Source of the DNA: Streptomyces clavuligerus
Lineage (GTDB): Bacteria; Actinomycetota; Actinomycetes; Streptomycetales; Streptomycetaceae
Reading direction: 5' to 3'
NCBI RefSeq assembly: GCF_005519465.1
Contig: NZ_CP027859.1
Coordinates: 868,001-932,000, forward strand
Length of the DNA stretch: 64,000 nucleotides
A program made the position numbers and the translations under genes. A model generated the notes under the pieces. The model was not told where the DNA came from and made no database searches. It saw nothing but the letters and a program-made list of their open reading frames with translations. Below, piece by piece: positions 1 through 9,016 of this stretch; position 1 is the first letter of the stretch, and each line of letters starts with the position of its first letter.

Positions 1-158
1 TGCTCTTCTTCCTCAACACCGTCAGCGCGGCGGCGCTGATGGTCCTGCTCCCGACGCTCGTGGTGCGCATCCTCGTCGAGGAGCGGATGCTGCTCCGCCT
101 TCCCGGTTACTCCGACTATGCGGCGTCCCACCGCCGCATCATCCCCTGGGTGTGGTGA
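1..158 (+). CDS. ICMT/PEMT-family methyltransferase, C-terminal end (partial)
   Basis: Only the last 51 codons lie in the window, read in the frame starting at base 3. The fragment has a hydrophobic stretch (FFLNTVSAAALMVLLPTLVV) followed by EERMLLRLPGYSDYAAS and an end in IIPWVW. This order, an E-E-x-x-L-x-x-x-x-PGY-x-x-Y motif after a membrane segment, is the C-terminal signature of isoprenylcysteine carboxyl methyltransferase-like integral membrane methyltransferases. The stop overlaps the start of the next gene (GTGGTGA), so the two are probably translationally coupled. The substrate cannot be told; bacterial members methylate diverse small molecules. Confidence 0.7.
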   Translation, partial: LFFLNTVSAAALMVLLPTLVVRILVEERMLLRLPGYSDYAASHRRIIPWVW

Positions 159-2998
159 AACGCTCCGTGAAACTCCCCTTCACACGGAAACTCCCCTTCA
201 CACGCTCCCGGCCCGCGGCCGTCGTGCGCGGGCGGGCGCTGCTGAACGCGTCGGCGGTGGGTCCCAAGTTCGCGCGGCAGGCGCGGATGGCCGGGGCCGG
301 ACTGCCCGTACCCCGCTTCTTCTGTCTGTCGGCGACGGTGTTCACCCGCGTCCTGCGCCCGGTGCGCGCCGAGATCGACGCCCTGCTGGACCGGCTGGAC
401 CCGGCGGACGCCTCGTCGGTCGAGGAGACGGCGGCGGCGCTCAGAGAACTGGTCCTGCGGGCGCCGGTGCCCGAGGATGTGGAACGCCTTCTGTACCGGA
501 CCTTCGACCAGGAGTTCGGGGCCGACGCCGTGGTCTCGGTCCGCTCCTCGGTCGTCGGGACGGCGGGCCAGCAGGGCGAGGACTCGGCGGACGACGCGTT
601 CGCCGGTATCAGTGACAGCTTTCTCTATGTGACCCGGGCCGAGCTGCTGGACCGGGTGAAGCAGTGCTGGGCCTCGGGCTTCGGCTCGCAGGCACTCCTG
701 TACCGGGCCGCCCGGGGCAGCGCGCAGCGGGGGTTCGCGGTCGCTGTCGGCGTTCAGCGGATGAGATTCGGCCAGCGGTCCTTCGTGCTGTTCACCTGCG
801 ATCCGCTGACGGGTGCCCGCGATCGGGTGCTCGCCGCCGGTCTGGGAATCGGCGAAGGGGTGGTCCAGGAGAAGGTCCCCGTCGACCACTACTTCATCTC
901 GCGCCGCGATGACACCGTACGCGCGGTCATCGCGCACAAGACGGAGCGCATGACAGAGCCCGGGCCAGTACCCGAGGCGGAGCCCGGGACGGAACGCGGG
1001 ACGGAATGTGGGTCGGGACGCAAAACGGAACGCGCGACAGAGCATGCGGCAGAACGCGCGGCGGCGCCCGGGACGGAACGCATGGCCGACGGCCCCCGTC
1101 TGTCGGCGGTGCCCGAGGAGCTGCGCGACCTGCCGGCGCTGACGGACGAGCAGATCCGCCAGGTGGTCGCGGCGGGCGACCGGATCGAGAAGCTGTTCGG
1201 CCGCCCGCAGGACATCGAGGGAACGTTCACCGCCGACGGCGCCCTGCATCTGCTCCAGGCCCGTCCGGTCGTGCTCGAACTCGACCGCCAGCGGCTGTGG
1301 AGCAACGCCAACATCACCGAGAGCTACCCCGGCGTCACCACCGCCCTGACCTACTCCTTCGCCCAGCACTTCTACCGCGAGGACTTCCACGACTTCTACC
1401 GCAAGCTCGGCGTCCCGCGCGATCTGCTCGACCGGCACGAGAACGAGCTGAGGGGAATGATCGGGCTGCTGCGCGGCCGGGTCTACTACTCGCTCAGCGC
1501 CTGGTACGTCCTGCACGGCCTCAGCAGGACCTTCCCGCTGTGGCGGAACAGCTTCGAGCGCATGATGGGCATGTCCCCGTCGGTCACCCATATCGCGCCC
1601 ACCCCCCTGCTGAAACCGGCCGACCGCCTGCCCGCCACCGCGGCGGCCCTGCTGCGTCTCGCGGTGCGCTGGGCCCTTCACGTCCCGGCGGCCCGGCGGT
1701 TCGAACGGTGGTGGCACGGGACCATCACCGAGCACCGGAGGGCCGCCGCCACCGCCGACCCGCTCCAGCTCGTCCAGTTGATGCGGTCGCTGTGGCGCGA
1801 GGCGGGCAGCCACTGGGGCATCACCCTGGTCAACGACATCCTGCTCCAGATCCACGAGACACTGGCGCTGCGGCTGTTCGAACGCTGGCTGCCGGACGCC
1901 GACCCCGGCCTCCACAGCGATCTGCTGTGCGGCGGCGACGAGAACCGCAGCGTCGTGATCCTGATGTCGGTCATCGACATCGCCGAACGGGTGCGCGCCA
2001 CCCCGGAGCTGCTGGACGCCCTCGCCACCAAACCCGTCGAGGAGGTCTGGCGGGACGTCGACAGCGGCGCCTACGGCACGGAACTCGCCAACCGGCTGCG
2101 CACCCATGGGGACCTGCACGGCGACCGGGGCCTCCAGGAGCTGAAGCTCGAAGTCCTGCTGCCGCGCGACCAGCCCTCGCAGCTCCTGCACATGGCGGCG
2201 GAGTACGCGCGCGGCGATGTCACCCGGACGATGCTGCGCACCCGCGAGACCGGCATCCGCGACGCCGCCGAGGAACGGCTGCGGGCGCTGCTCGCCCGCC
2301 GTCCGCTGCGCCGCAGGGTCCTGCGCGCCCTGGTCGCCGGGCAGCGCCGGTACGTCGACATCCGCGAGAACACCCGTTACAACCGCAGTGAACTGTTCAG
2401 TTTCGGCCGCTCCGTCTATCGCAGGCTCGGCGCCGATCTGGCGGCCCGCGGCCTCCTGGACTCCGCCGACGACGTGGTCCATCTGACCGAGGAGGAGATC
2501 CTCGGCACCTACGACGGCACCGCGGTCACCGACGATCTGCGCGGCCTGGTGGCGGTGCGCGGCGCCGAGTACCGGGCCAGGGGCGCCGAGCTGCCGATGG
2601 ACTTCGTCACCATGGGCCCCGTCCTGGACGGGCTGCCGGAGCCCGCGTCCGGCACCGTCGGCGAGGGCACGCTGTACGGGCTGGGGTCCAGCAGCGGAGT
2701 GGTACGGGGCACCGCGCGCGTCGTGGTCGACCCGCACGAGCTGCGCGAACCCGGCGAGGGCATGATCCTCGTGGCCCGGGAGACCGACCCCGGCTGGCTG
2801 TTCCTGATGCTGTCGGCCCGCGGCATCGTGGTGGAGCGCGGCACCCTGCTGTCCCACACCGCCATCACCGGACGCAAGTTCGGCATCCCGACCATTGTCG
2901 CGCTCCAGCACGCGACGACCCGTATCCCGGACGGCGCCCGCGTCGAGATCGACGGCGCGGCCGGCACCGTGACCATCCTTGCAGAGGACAGCGCATGA
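152..2998 (+). CDS. Dikinase-like phosphotransferase (PEP synthase N-domain + C-terminal phosphohistidine domain)
   Basis: 948 residues. The N-terminal part is the PEP synthase/PPDK ATP-binding fold: VGPKFARQARMAGAGLPVP near 36-54, VSVRSS near 128-133, a QARPV strand near 370. The C-terminus is the swivelling phosphohistidine domain, with RGTLLSHTAITGRKFGIP and His902 as the predicted phospho-carrier. No PEP/pyruvate TIM barrel follows it. The order ATP domain, middle domain, His domain is therefore that of rifampin phosphotransferase-type enzymes rather than PEP synthase, which suggests ATP-driven phosphorylation of a small molecule bound by the middle domain. An E/T/R/G-rich repeat of about 50 residues (265-312) interrupts the ATP domain. 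GTG start overlaps the preceding stop; ATGA overlap with the UbiA gene. The substrate is unknown. Confidence 0.8.
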   Translation: MVKRSVKLPFTRKLPFTRSRPAAVVRGRALLNASAVGPKFARQARMAGAGLPVPRFFCLSATVFTRVLRPVRAEIDALLDRLDPADASSVEETAAALRELVLRAPVPEDVERLLYRTFDQEFGADAVVSVRSSVVGTAGQQGEDSADDAFAGISDSFLYVTRAELLDRVKQCWASGFGSQALLYRAARGSAQRGFAVAVGVQRMRFGQRSFVLFTCDPLTGARDRVLAAGLGIGEGVVQEKVPVDHYFISRRDDTVRAVIAHKTERMTEPGPVPEAEPGTERGTECGSGRKTERATEHAAERAAAPGTERMADGPRLSAVPEELRDLPALTDEQIRQVVAAGDRIEKLFGRPQDIEGTFTADGALHLLQARPVVLELDRQRLWSNANITESYPGVTTALTYSFAQHFYREDFHDFYRKLGVPRDLLDRHENELRGMIGLLRGRVYYSLSAWYVLHGLSRTFPLWRNSFERMMGMSPSVTHIAPTPLLKPADRLPATAAALLRLAVRWALHVPAARRFERWWHGTITEHRRAAATADPLQLVQLMRSLWREAGSHWGITLVNDILLQIHETLALRLFERWLPDADPGLHSDLLCGGDENRSVVILMSVIDIAERVRATPELLDALATKPVEEVWRDVDSGAYGTELANRLRTHGDLHGDRGLQELKLEVLLPRDQPSQLLHMAAEYARGDVTRTMLRTRETGIRDAAEERLRALLARRPLRRRVLRALVAGQRRYVDIRENTRYNRSELFSFGRSVYRRLGADLAARGLLDSADDVVHLTEEEILGTYDGTAVTDDLRGLVAVRGAEYRARGAELPMDFVTMGPVLDGLPEPASGTVGEGTLYGLGSSSGVVRGTARVVVDPHELREPGEGMILVARETDPGWLFLMLSARGIVVERGTLLSHTAITGRKFGIPTIVALQHATTRIPDGARVEIDGAAGTVTILAEDSA

Positions 2999-3978
2999 CC
3001 TCCCCCACGACGGACCCGACGCTCCACCCGCCCGCGCACCGGGGGCCCGTCTCCCTGGCCCGCAGCGTGCCACGGCTGTCCGCCTTCTTCGCCGAACGGG
3101 CACCGGCCCGGGTCTATGTGACCTACGCGGTCCTGTGGGTACTGGCCCTCCAGGGCACCCTGGCGGTGCTCAACCCCGCGGCCGGCTGGCGGCTCGGCGC
3201 CCCGCTCCTCGCGGAGATCGTCTCCGTCTATCTGGCACTGCTGTTCATCCGGGTCGTGGACGAGCAGAAGGACCTGGAGTACGACCGGCGGTACAACCCG
3301 GACCGGCCGCTGCCCCGCGGGGCGATCGACGTCGCGGAACTGCGCGCGGTCATGGCGCTGATCGTCGTCGCGCAGCTCGCGCTGAACGCCTGGTTCTCCT
3401 GGCCGCTGGCCCTGCTGATGGCGGTGGACCTCGCCTATATCTGCTTCCTCGTCCGGTTGGAGCGCTGGTCGGCGGTGGTCCGGGAGCGGATCTTCGTCAA
3501 TCTGCTGGTGAGCTACCCGGTGCAGGCACTGCTCAGTGTGCATGTCTGGCTCGCGTTCCGGGAGGCCACCGGTACCGGACCGGCGACGGACGCGCTGCTC
3601 GCGGCCGTGCTGTGCGCCTGCACGTTCATGCACTACGAGTTCGCCCGCAAGACCGGCGCGCGGAAGGTGCCCGGCGCCACCCTCTACTCGAACGCCGTCG
3701 GCCTGCGCGCCTCGGTCGCCCTCACCGTCGGTTGCGCGGTGGCGGCCCTCGGGATCGCGCTCGCGGTGATCCGCCCCTGGGAGCTGAACGGGGCCGCCGC
3801 GCTGGCGGGATGGCTGCCGCTGACGGCGTTCGGCTTCATCTGGGGCGGGGCCGAACGGTTCACGGGCCGACGCACACCGACCTGGCCGCCCGGTCCTGCC
3901 ATGGGCTTTCTGGCCTGGTGCTATCTCGGGGTGTTCGTGGCCGCGCTCGCGGTGGTCCGGCCCGGCGTGGGGGGATGA
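2995..3978 (+). CDS. UbiA-family prenyltransferase-like membrane protein
   Basis: 327 residues, with about eight hydrophobic segments. The first Asp-rich motif is D89-x3-D93-x3-D97 (VVDEQKDLEYD), followed by RYNPDRPLPRG, which is the usual UbiA context for the Mg-diphosphate site. The canonical leading Asn of NDxxDxxxD is Val here. A second Asp-rich motif is hard to see, so it may act on an unusual donor or acceptor. The protein would sit in the membrane and transfer, or rearrange, a prenyl group. Start and stop overlap both neighbours as ATGA, so it is co-translated with the phosphotransferase and the MDR oxidoreductase. Confidence 0.75.
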   Translation: MTSPTTDPTLHPPAHRGPVSLARSVPRLSAFFAERAPARVYVTYAVLWVLALQGTLAVLNPAAGWRLGAPLLAEIVSVYLALLFIRVVDEQKDLEYDRRYNPDRPLPRGAIDVAELRAVMALIVVAQLALNAWFSWPLALLMAVDLAYICFLVRLERWSAVVRERIFVNLLVSYPVQALLSVHVWLAFREATGTGPATDALLAAVLCACTFMHYEFARKTGARKVPGATLYSNAVGLRASVALTVGCAVAALGIALAVIRPWELNGAAALAGWLPLTAFGFIWGGAERFTGRRTPTWPPGPAMGFLAWCYLGVFVAALAVVRPGVGG

Positions 3979-5279
3979 GCGCGATGCGACGACGCCCGCG
4001 GAGGGCGCCGGGACCGGGGGCGCGCCACCGGGACGGCCCGGCGCCGGGGGCCGGGACCGTGTACGGCATCGGCGCCGCGCCCGGTGCCGGGACCGCGACC
4101 GTCCACGAGATCGGGAGCGGGCACGAGACAGGGAGCGTGCACGGCGTCGGCGCGGCGACCGTGCCCGAGGTCCGGAACGGGGCCGAGGTCGGGAGCGGGC
4201 ACGAGGTCGGGAGCGTGCACGAGGTCGGGAGCGTGCACGAGGTCGGGAGCGTGCACGAGGTCGGGAGCGGGGCGCTGCCCCCGACCTACCGCGAGGTCCG
4301 GCTGGCCGCCCGGCCCGGTCGGGACCCCCGTCCGGAGCACTTCGAGATCGTGCGGGCGCCGTTGCGGCCCCCGGCGGCGGGGCAGGTGCTGGTGCGCAAT
4401 CTGGTGCTGCGCATCGGGGCCGCCACCCGCACCCTGATGGCGGACGAGCAGGTTCTGCCGATGGCCCCGTACCAGCCGGGGCAACCACTGCGCGGCACCG
4501 CCCTCGGTGCGGTGATCGCCGCCCCCGGCACCTCCCTCCGCAGCGGTGACCTGGTCCGTCATGACCTCGGCTGGCAGCAGTACGCCCTGCTGCCCGCCGC
4601 GCAGGTCCGGCGTGTCGACCCGGCCCGCTGGCCCGACCCCGCGGCCTGTCTCTCCCAGGGGTTCGTCGGCTGGCTGGCGGTGGACCGGGCCGCCCGGATC
4701 GAGCCCGGCGACACCGTGCTGGTGACCGGCGCGGCGGGCGGAGTCGGCTGTATCGCGGGGCAGTTCGCCCGGCTGCGCGGTGCGGGCAGGCTGATCGGCA
4801 CCACCGGCTCCCGCTGGAAGGCCGACCATCTGACGGACCGGCTGGGCTTCGACACCGTGCTGGTCCGCGGCGAGGGACCGATCGAGGACCAGCTCCGCGC
4901 GGCGGCCCCGGACGGGGTCGACGTCCTGGTGGACACGGTGGGCGGCGAGCAGTTCCGGGCCGCGCTGGCCCTGGCCCGCAGGCGCGCCAGGCTCGTCGTG
5001 GTGGGAGCCCTCGCCGGTCAGGCCGGTGGCGGCACGCGCACCGTGACCGCCCTCGACACCCTGGCGCTCTGCTCCCGGGGCATCACGGTGAGCGGTCTCT
5101 CGGCCGCCGACCACGGCGCGGACGTCGAACGCTGGGAGGAGGAGTTCAGCGCCGGTCTCCGCACGGGCCTGCTCACGTTCCCCCATGTCCGGCTGACCGG
5201 CATCGACCGGGCCCCCGCCGCCCTGCGCGATCTGCTGGCGGGCCGCCACCTCGGCACGGTACTGGTGGAACCGACCTGA
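3975..5279 (+). CDS. MDR-superfamily NADP-dependent oxidoreductase (CurA/LTB4-reductase-like) with repeat-rich N-terminal extension
   Basis: 434 residues if the ATGA-coupled ATG is used. The enzyme proper begins near residue 104 (YREVRLAARPG) and has the medium-chain reductase order: GroES-like domain, then VTGAAGGVG as the nucleotide-binding glycine motif near 249, then a Rossmann fold. No structural-zinc cysteines are visible, consistent with the zinc-independent enone/alkenal reductase branch. Homologues normally start close to the YREVRLA segment, so the first 100 residues are an addition of VHEVGS-type repeats. In-frame GTG codons inside the repeat (4214, 4232, 4250) are alternative starts. 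It probably reduces a double bond on the product of this cassette. Confidence 0.75.
   Translation: MSAMRRRPRRAPGPGARHRDGPAPGAGTVYGIGAAPGAGTATVHEIGSGHETGSVHGVGAATVPEVRNGAEVGSGHEVGSVHEVGSVHEVGSVHEVGSGALPPTYREVRLAARPGRDPRPEHFEIVRAPLRPPAAGQVLVRNLVLRIGAATRTLMADEQVLPMAPYQPGQPLRGTALGAVIAAPGTSLRSGDLVRHDLGWQQYALLPAAQVRRVDPARWPDPAACLSQGFVGWLAVDRAARIEPGDTVLVTGAAGGVGCIAGQFARLRGAGRLIGTTGSRWKADHLTDRLGFDTVLVRGEGPIEDQLRAAAPDGVDVLVDTVGGEQFRAALALARRRARLVVVGALAGQAGGGTRTVTALDTLALCSRGITVSGLSAADHGADVERWEEEFSAGLRTGLLTFPHVRLTGIDRAPAALRDLLAGRHLGTVLVEPT
4185..4270 (+). repeat. 18-bp coding tandem repeat (HEVGSV units)
   Basis: The 13-mer gaggtcgggagcg recurs at 4185, 4203, 4221, 4239 and 4257, an exact 18-bp period encoding repeats of E-V-G-S-V/G-H. 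More degenerate copies extend back to about 4100. The repeat keeps the frame and lies in the N-terminal extension of the oxidoreductase. Confidence 0.9.
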
Positions 5280-5280
5280 G

Positions 5281-5420
5281 CCCCGGACCGACCCGCCCAC
5301 CACCCGCACCACCGCACGCCCACGCACCAGCGGACCACCCGCCACGCGAGCCGCCCGCGCCACTGGACCACCCGCACCGCCCGCACCCCCCACGACCACG
5401 CGAACCGCCCGCGACCACGC
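5281..5420 (+). other. C/A-rich low-complexity leader before the Nudix gene
   Basis: This 140-bp spacer is made of imperfect CCCGCACCACC / CGCGACCACGCG words and is nearly free of T. It ends at an AAGGAAGG ribosome-binding site (about 5423-5430). No gene or clear hairpin is seen. Similar G-poor leaders precede the SARP gene (40.5 kb) and an ABC ATPase (47.4 kb). Confidence 0.6.
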
Positions 5421-5440
5421 GCAAGGAAGGACCCGCAAGC

Positions 5441-6010
5441 ATGGAGCAGCCGACCACGGAGGAGATCGTCGACCTCTACGCCCAGGACGAGGTACCCGGC
5501 CGGGTGACCGGCACCGAGTCCCGGAGCACGGTGCGAGCGCGGAACCTGCCGCACGCGGCCGTGAAGATCCTGCTCCGCGACGCCGCCGACCGGGTGTACG
5601 TGCACCGGCGCACCGAGAGCAAGGATCTCTACCCCGGCCTCATCGACGTCTGGATCGGCGGAGTGATCACCGCCGGAGAGGTCCCGCTCCCCGCCGCCGA
5701 GCGGGAGCTGGCCGAGGAGCTGGGCCTGCGCGGCTGTGCGCTCAGCCCGGTCGCACGCCGCTGGTACACCGACGCGCACACCAACTACCTGGCCCATCTG
5801 TACGAGACGCGCCACGACCCGGACGTCCACGGCCCGATCGTCCACCAGCGGTCCGAGATCGCCGACGGCTGGTGGCTCCCCTGGCACGAGCTGATGACCC
5901 GGCTGAACGACCCCGACTGGCCCTTCGTTCCCGATGGACGGTCGCACCTGACCCACTACGCGCACGGGGGACGCCCTCGCTCGGCGGCGCCGTCGCCGCC
6001 GCTCGGATGA
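5441..6010 (+). CDS. Nudix hydrolase
   Basis: 189 residues. The Nudix box is complete: G74-x5-E80-x7-R88-E-L-x-E-E-L-G-L (GVITAGE ... RELAEELGL), giving the metal-binding helix that hydrolyses X-linked nucleoside or isoprenoid diphosphates. VYVHRRTESKDLYPGLIDV upstream of the box resembles the IPP isomerase/YfcD branch. Start is ATG 5441, eleven bases after AAGGAAGG. It follows the prenyltransferase-containing run in the same direction but after a 160-bp spacer, so membership in that operon is only likely. The C-terminal tail is Arg/Pro-rich. Confidence 0.85.
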   Translation: MEQPTTEEIVDLYAQDEVPGRVTGTESRSTVRARNLPHAAVKILLRDAADRVYVHRRTESKDLYPGLIDVWIGGVITAGEVPLPAAERELAEELGLRGCALSPVARRWYTDAHTNYLAHLYETRHDPDVHGPIVHQRSEIADGWWLPWHELMTRLNDPDWPFVPDGRSHLTHYAHGGRPRSAAPSPPLG

Positions 6011-6155
6011 CCCGCGGGTCCGCCGCTCCGCCCCCGGGCACCGGACTCGCGCGAGGTGGGAGGGCCGGGGCCGGATGGCCCAACCCGGTCCCGCCGCACG
6101 CGCCGTACCCCCCGGACGGCGGCGCACCCGCCCCCCGGCGCCGTACGGTGACCGC

Positions 6156-7442
6156 ATGGCCGGTCCACCTCGTCGCACCGCCCGTGCGGGGCACCCGGCC
6201 CGGCCGGGACACGGCGGCGTGCGTCCCGGATACCGGGCCGCGGCCCTCGTCTTCGCCGTGGGGATGGCCGGGGCGACCCTGCCCACGCCGCTCTACGGGC
6301 TCTACCGTGCCGAGCTGGGCTTCTCCGAACTGACGGTGACCCTTGTCTTCGCCGTCTACGGCCTCTCCGTCATCGGCACCCTGCTGTTCGCGGGCGACCT
6401 CTCCGACCGGTTCGGCCGCCGCCCCGTCCTGCTGCTCGCCCTGGGCTGCTCGGCGGCGAGCGACCTGTGCTTCCTGCTGGAGGGCGGACTGCCGCTCCTG
6501 TACGCCGGACGGGCGGCCTCCGGCGTCTCCGCCGGGCTGCTCAGCGGCGCCGCGACCGCCGCCGTACTCGAACTCGCGCCGCCCGGCGGGGAGAAGCGCG
6601 CCGGATTCGCCGCGACCGCCGCGAACATGGGCGGCCTCGGCTGCGGACCGCTGCTCGCGGGGGTGCTCGCCCAGTACGCCCCGGCGCCGCTGCGGACCCC
6701 GTTCCTCGCCCATCTGGCGCTGCTCGCCCTTGTCGTGCCCCTCGCCGCCGCCCTGCCGGAGACCGTGGACCGCGCCCGCCGCACGGACCGCGCCCGCCCG
6801 GACCACCGGCGGCAGGACCGCCGACGGGAACGCCGCCCGCGTGAACGGCCCCGGAGCGTGGCGGTGCCCCCGGGCGTACGGGGCGTCTTCGTCCCCGCCG
6901 CGACCGCCGCGTTCACCGGTTTCGCGCTGCTCGGCCTCTTCACCGCCGTCGCCCCCGCCTTCCTCTCCGAGACGCTGGGCGAACGCAACCACGCGGTGAC
7001 GGGGGCCGTGGTCTTCTCCGTCTTCCTCGCCTCGACCCTGGGACAGTCGCTGACCGGCCGACTGGGGGTACGGCGTGCCCTGCCCACCGGGTGTCTCGTC
7101 CTCGTCGCCGGGCTGCTCCTGGTGGGCGGCTCCCTCGCGGCCGAATCGCTGCCCCTGCTCCTCGCGGGCGCGCTCATCGGCGGCTTCGGCCAGGGGCTCG
7201 CCTTCCGGGCGGCCCTCACCTCGGTCGGCTCCGCCGCCCCGCCCGCCCACCGGGCCGCCACCATCTCGGCCTTCTTCGTCGTCGCCTACGTCGGCATCTC
7301 GCTGCCGATCGTGGGCGTCGGCGCCCTCTCGCTCCCTCTCGGCCTGCGCGACGCGGGCATGCTCTTCACCGCCGTTTTCACCGTGGCCGCCCTGACGGTC
7401 GCCCTGCTGCTCGCCCGCGCGCCCCGCGCCGGGAAGGAGTGA
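6156..7442 (+). CDS. MFS transporter (drug-efflux type)
   Basis: 428 residues from ATG 6156; the reading frame is open from 6075 but the extra residues are low complexity. Twelve hydrophobic segments fit the major facilitator fold. The loop between segments 2 and 3 carries the MFS signature GDLSDRFGRRPVLL, and GGFGQGLAFRAALTS lies in the C-terminal half. The central cytoplasmic loop holds a strongly basic insert (DRARRTDRARPDHRRQDRRR). It is probably a proton-coupled exporter; placed just after the tailoring cassette it could export its product. Convergent with the TerB gene. Confidence 0.8.
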   Translation: MAGPPRRTARAGHPARPGHGGVRPGYRAAALVFAVGMAGATLPTPLYGLYRAELGFSELTVTLVFAVYGLSVIGTLLFAGDLSDRFGRRPVLLLALGCSAASDLCFLLEGGLPLLYAGRAASGVSAGLLSGAATAAVLELAPPGGEKRAGFAATAANMGGLGCGPLLAGVLAQYAPAPLRTPFLAHLALLALVVPLAAALPETVDRARRTDRARPDHRRQDRRRERRPRERPRSVAVPPGVRGVFVPAATAAFTGFALLGLFTAVAPAFLSETLGERNHAVTGAVVFSVFLASTLGQSLTGRLGVRRALPTGCLVLVAGLLLVGGSLAAESLPLLLAGALIGGFGQGLAFRAALTSVGSAAPPAHRAATISAFFVVAYVGISLPIVGVGALSLPLGLRDAGMLFTAVFTVAALTVALLLARAPRAGKE

Positions 7443-7553
7443 CCGGGAGGCCCACAGGTCCAGGACCGCCCCGGCCCCCGTCCCTTCCGGCTGCGACGGC
7501 ACCGGCGATCCCCGGATGCCGTCACCGAGCGCGGGCCGGGGAGCCGGGTGCTG

Positions 7554-8174
7554 TCAGATGCCGAACTCCGCCGAGGACAGGCCGAGGGTCGTGCACGCCT
7601 CGCGCAGGATCTGCTCCTCGGCCGGGGTGATCCAGCCGTCGGCCCCGGCTATGACGATGCCGGTCTGGATGACGGCACGGGCCTCGGCGGGCTTCTTGGC
7701 CACCTTGGCCACCTCCTGGAACGCCTCCGTCCGGCCCCGGGCGAAGTCGGTCATCAGCAGGTCGACATGTTTGCCGAACCGGCTGCGGAGCTGGTCCGCC
7801 GGGAAGTTCTGGAGCACGCTGTTCGACGTGATCTGCGACTCGACGTGCTGTCGCTCGCTCGGGTCCACATGCCCGTCGGCAGCGGCCACCAGGGCGCACA
7901 GCGCCATGCTGGCGTCACGGAACGCCCCGCTCTTCAGCTCGGTCTTGAGCGAGTCGAGCTGCGTCTTGAGCAGGCCGACGAGCTGGTCCTTGGGGCCGCC
8001 CTTCCCGGCCGCCCCGCCCGGGGCGCCCGGGGCGCCGCCCATCGCGCCCGGCCCCGCGTGCCCGGTATGTCCACCGTGCCCGCCGTGCCCGCTGTGTCCA
8101 TGGCCCGAGCCGGCTCCCCCCTGCATCTGCTGCTGGAGAGCCTTGGCCGCCTGGTCCTTGATCCGGTCCCACAT
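7554..8174 (-). CDS. TerB-family (tellurite-resistance-like) protein with His/Gly-rich linker
   Basis: 206 residues from ATG 8174 (MWDRIKDQ), which has a GAGGTGG upstream; a GTG at 8219 in frame would add 15 residues but lacks a ribosome-binding site. After a short amphipathic start comes a histidine-rich linker (residues 24-39, HGHSGHGGHGGHTGHA), then a helical TerB domain from about 62 with the acidic ALVAAADGHVDPSE and GADGWITPAEE motifs that bind metal in this family. The His-rich stretch could add a metal-binding site. TerB proteins act in the cytoplasm or at the membrane in stress responses; the exact role here is unknown. Confidence 0.8.
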   Translation of the reverse strand: MWDRIKDQAAKALQQQMQGGAGSGHGHSGHGGHGGHTGHAGPGAMGGAPGAPGGAAGKGGPKDQLVGLLKTQLDSLKTELKSGAFRDASMALCALVAAADGHVDPSERQHVESQITSNSVLQNFPADQLRSRFGKHVDLLMTDFARGRTEAFQEVAKVAKKPAEARAVIQTGIVIAGADGWITPAEEQILREACTTLGLSSAEFGI

Positions 8175-8320
8175 CGCCACTGGTGCCACCTCGGCCTTGC
8201 GTATCGTTGCCATTCCCACGGACGCGCTCGGTCACGCGTCAACCAGGAGAACGCACACGGCGCCCGGCTGGTTCCGCACCACGGCGACGGCGTGATCCGA
8301 TCCTGCATCCGATCCTGGCC

Positions 8321-8364
8321 CGGCCCTGATCCAGCCCAGATCCGGCCCTGATCCAGCCCAGATC
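8321..8364 (+). repeat. 22-bp perfect tandem duplication
   Basis: Two exact 22-bp units, 8321-8342 and 8343-8364, each beginning cggccctgatcc and ending cagatc, lie between the TerB gene and tpx. Extra gatcc words flank both sides. They may be part of the upstream control region or simple slippage. Confidence 0.85.
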
Positions 8365-8479
8365 CGATCCGCCGTGGCGTGCCGGTGTGCCAACGGGTGG
8401 ACTCGGGGCGGCCGGGGCACACGGGCGGTCGGTAGGATCGCGAGGTCCAGCCGCAGCACTCGTCAGGAGGAATCTGTTC

Positions 8480-8977
8480 ATGTCCAAGGTCACGCTGAAG
8501 GGCAACCCCGTCACCGTCGGCGGCACCCTGCCGGAGAAGGGCTCCGCCGCCCCCGCGTTCACGCTGGTCGGCGCGGGGCTCGCGGAGCGCTCCCTCGGCG
8601 ACTGGGACGGTCAGCGCAAGGTGCTCAACATCTTCCCGAGCGTCGACACCCCGACCTGCGCGTCCTCGGTGCGCGAGTTCAACGCGCGGGCCCAGCAGGC
8701 CGACAACACCGTGGTGCTGTGCGTCTCCGCCGACCTGCCCTTCGCCCAGGCCCGCTTCTGCGGTGCCGAGGGACTGGAGAACGTCGTCTCCCTGTCCACC
8801 TTCCGGAACCCGGGCTTCCTCGCCGACTACGGTGTGGCGCTCGCGGACGGCCCCCTCGCCGGTCTCGCCGCGCGCGCGGTCGTCGTCCTGGACACCGACA
8901 ACACCGTCCTGCACGTCCAGCTCGTCCCGGAGATCGCCGACGAGCCCGACTACGAGGCCGCCCTCGCCGCGCTCTGA
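8480..8977 (+). CDS. tpx: Thiol peroxidase (Tpx, atypical 2-Cys peroxiredoxin)
   Basis: 165 residues, the usual Tpx length. The peroxidatic cysteine is Cys60 in [11 protein letters not shown] and the resolving cysteine is Cys94 in ARFCGAEG, the Cys60/Cys95-type spacing that defines this family. It reduces peroxides in the cytoplasm with electrons from thioredoxin. Start ATG 8480 is nine bases after CAGGAGG. Transcription probably ends at the strong hairpin 9017-9051 shared with the convergent lectin-like gene. Confidence 0.93.
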   Translation: MSKVTLKGNPVTVGGTLPEKGSAAPAFTLVGAGLAERSLGDWDGQRKVLNIFPSVDTPTCASSVREFNARAQQADNTVVLCVSADLPFAQARFCGAEGLENVVSLSTFRNPGFLADYGVALADGPLAGLAARAVVVLDTDNTVLHVQLVPEIADEPDYEAALAAL

Positions 8978-9016
8978 GCCGTACGGCCCACCCGTACACA
9001 TACGTACGGCCCGGCA

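Noticed and set aside
2640..2998. PEP synthase annotation for the 152-2998 product
   Set aside because: The PEP-binding TIM barrel after the His domain is absent; the His domain is C-terminal.
116..3103. Long minus-strand frame opposite the phosphotransferase and similar long antisense frames (2509-4488, 36122-37684, 61893-63383)
   Set aside because: High-GC codon bias removes stops from opposite frames; their residues are Arg/Gly/Pro/Gln-rich without domains, while the + strand proteins match known families.
4185..4270. Possible CRISPR-like repeats at 4185 and 34219
   Set aside because: Units are 18 and 9 bp without spacers and lie in coding frames.
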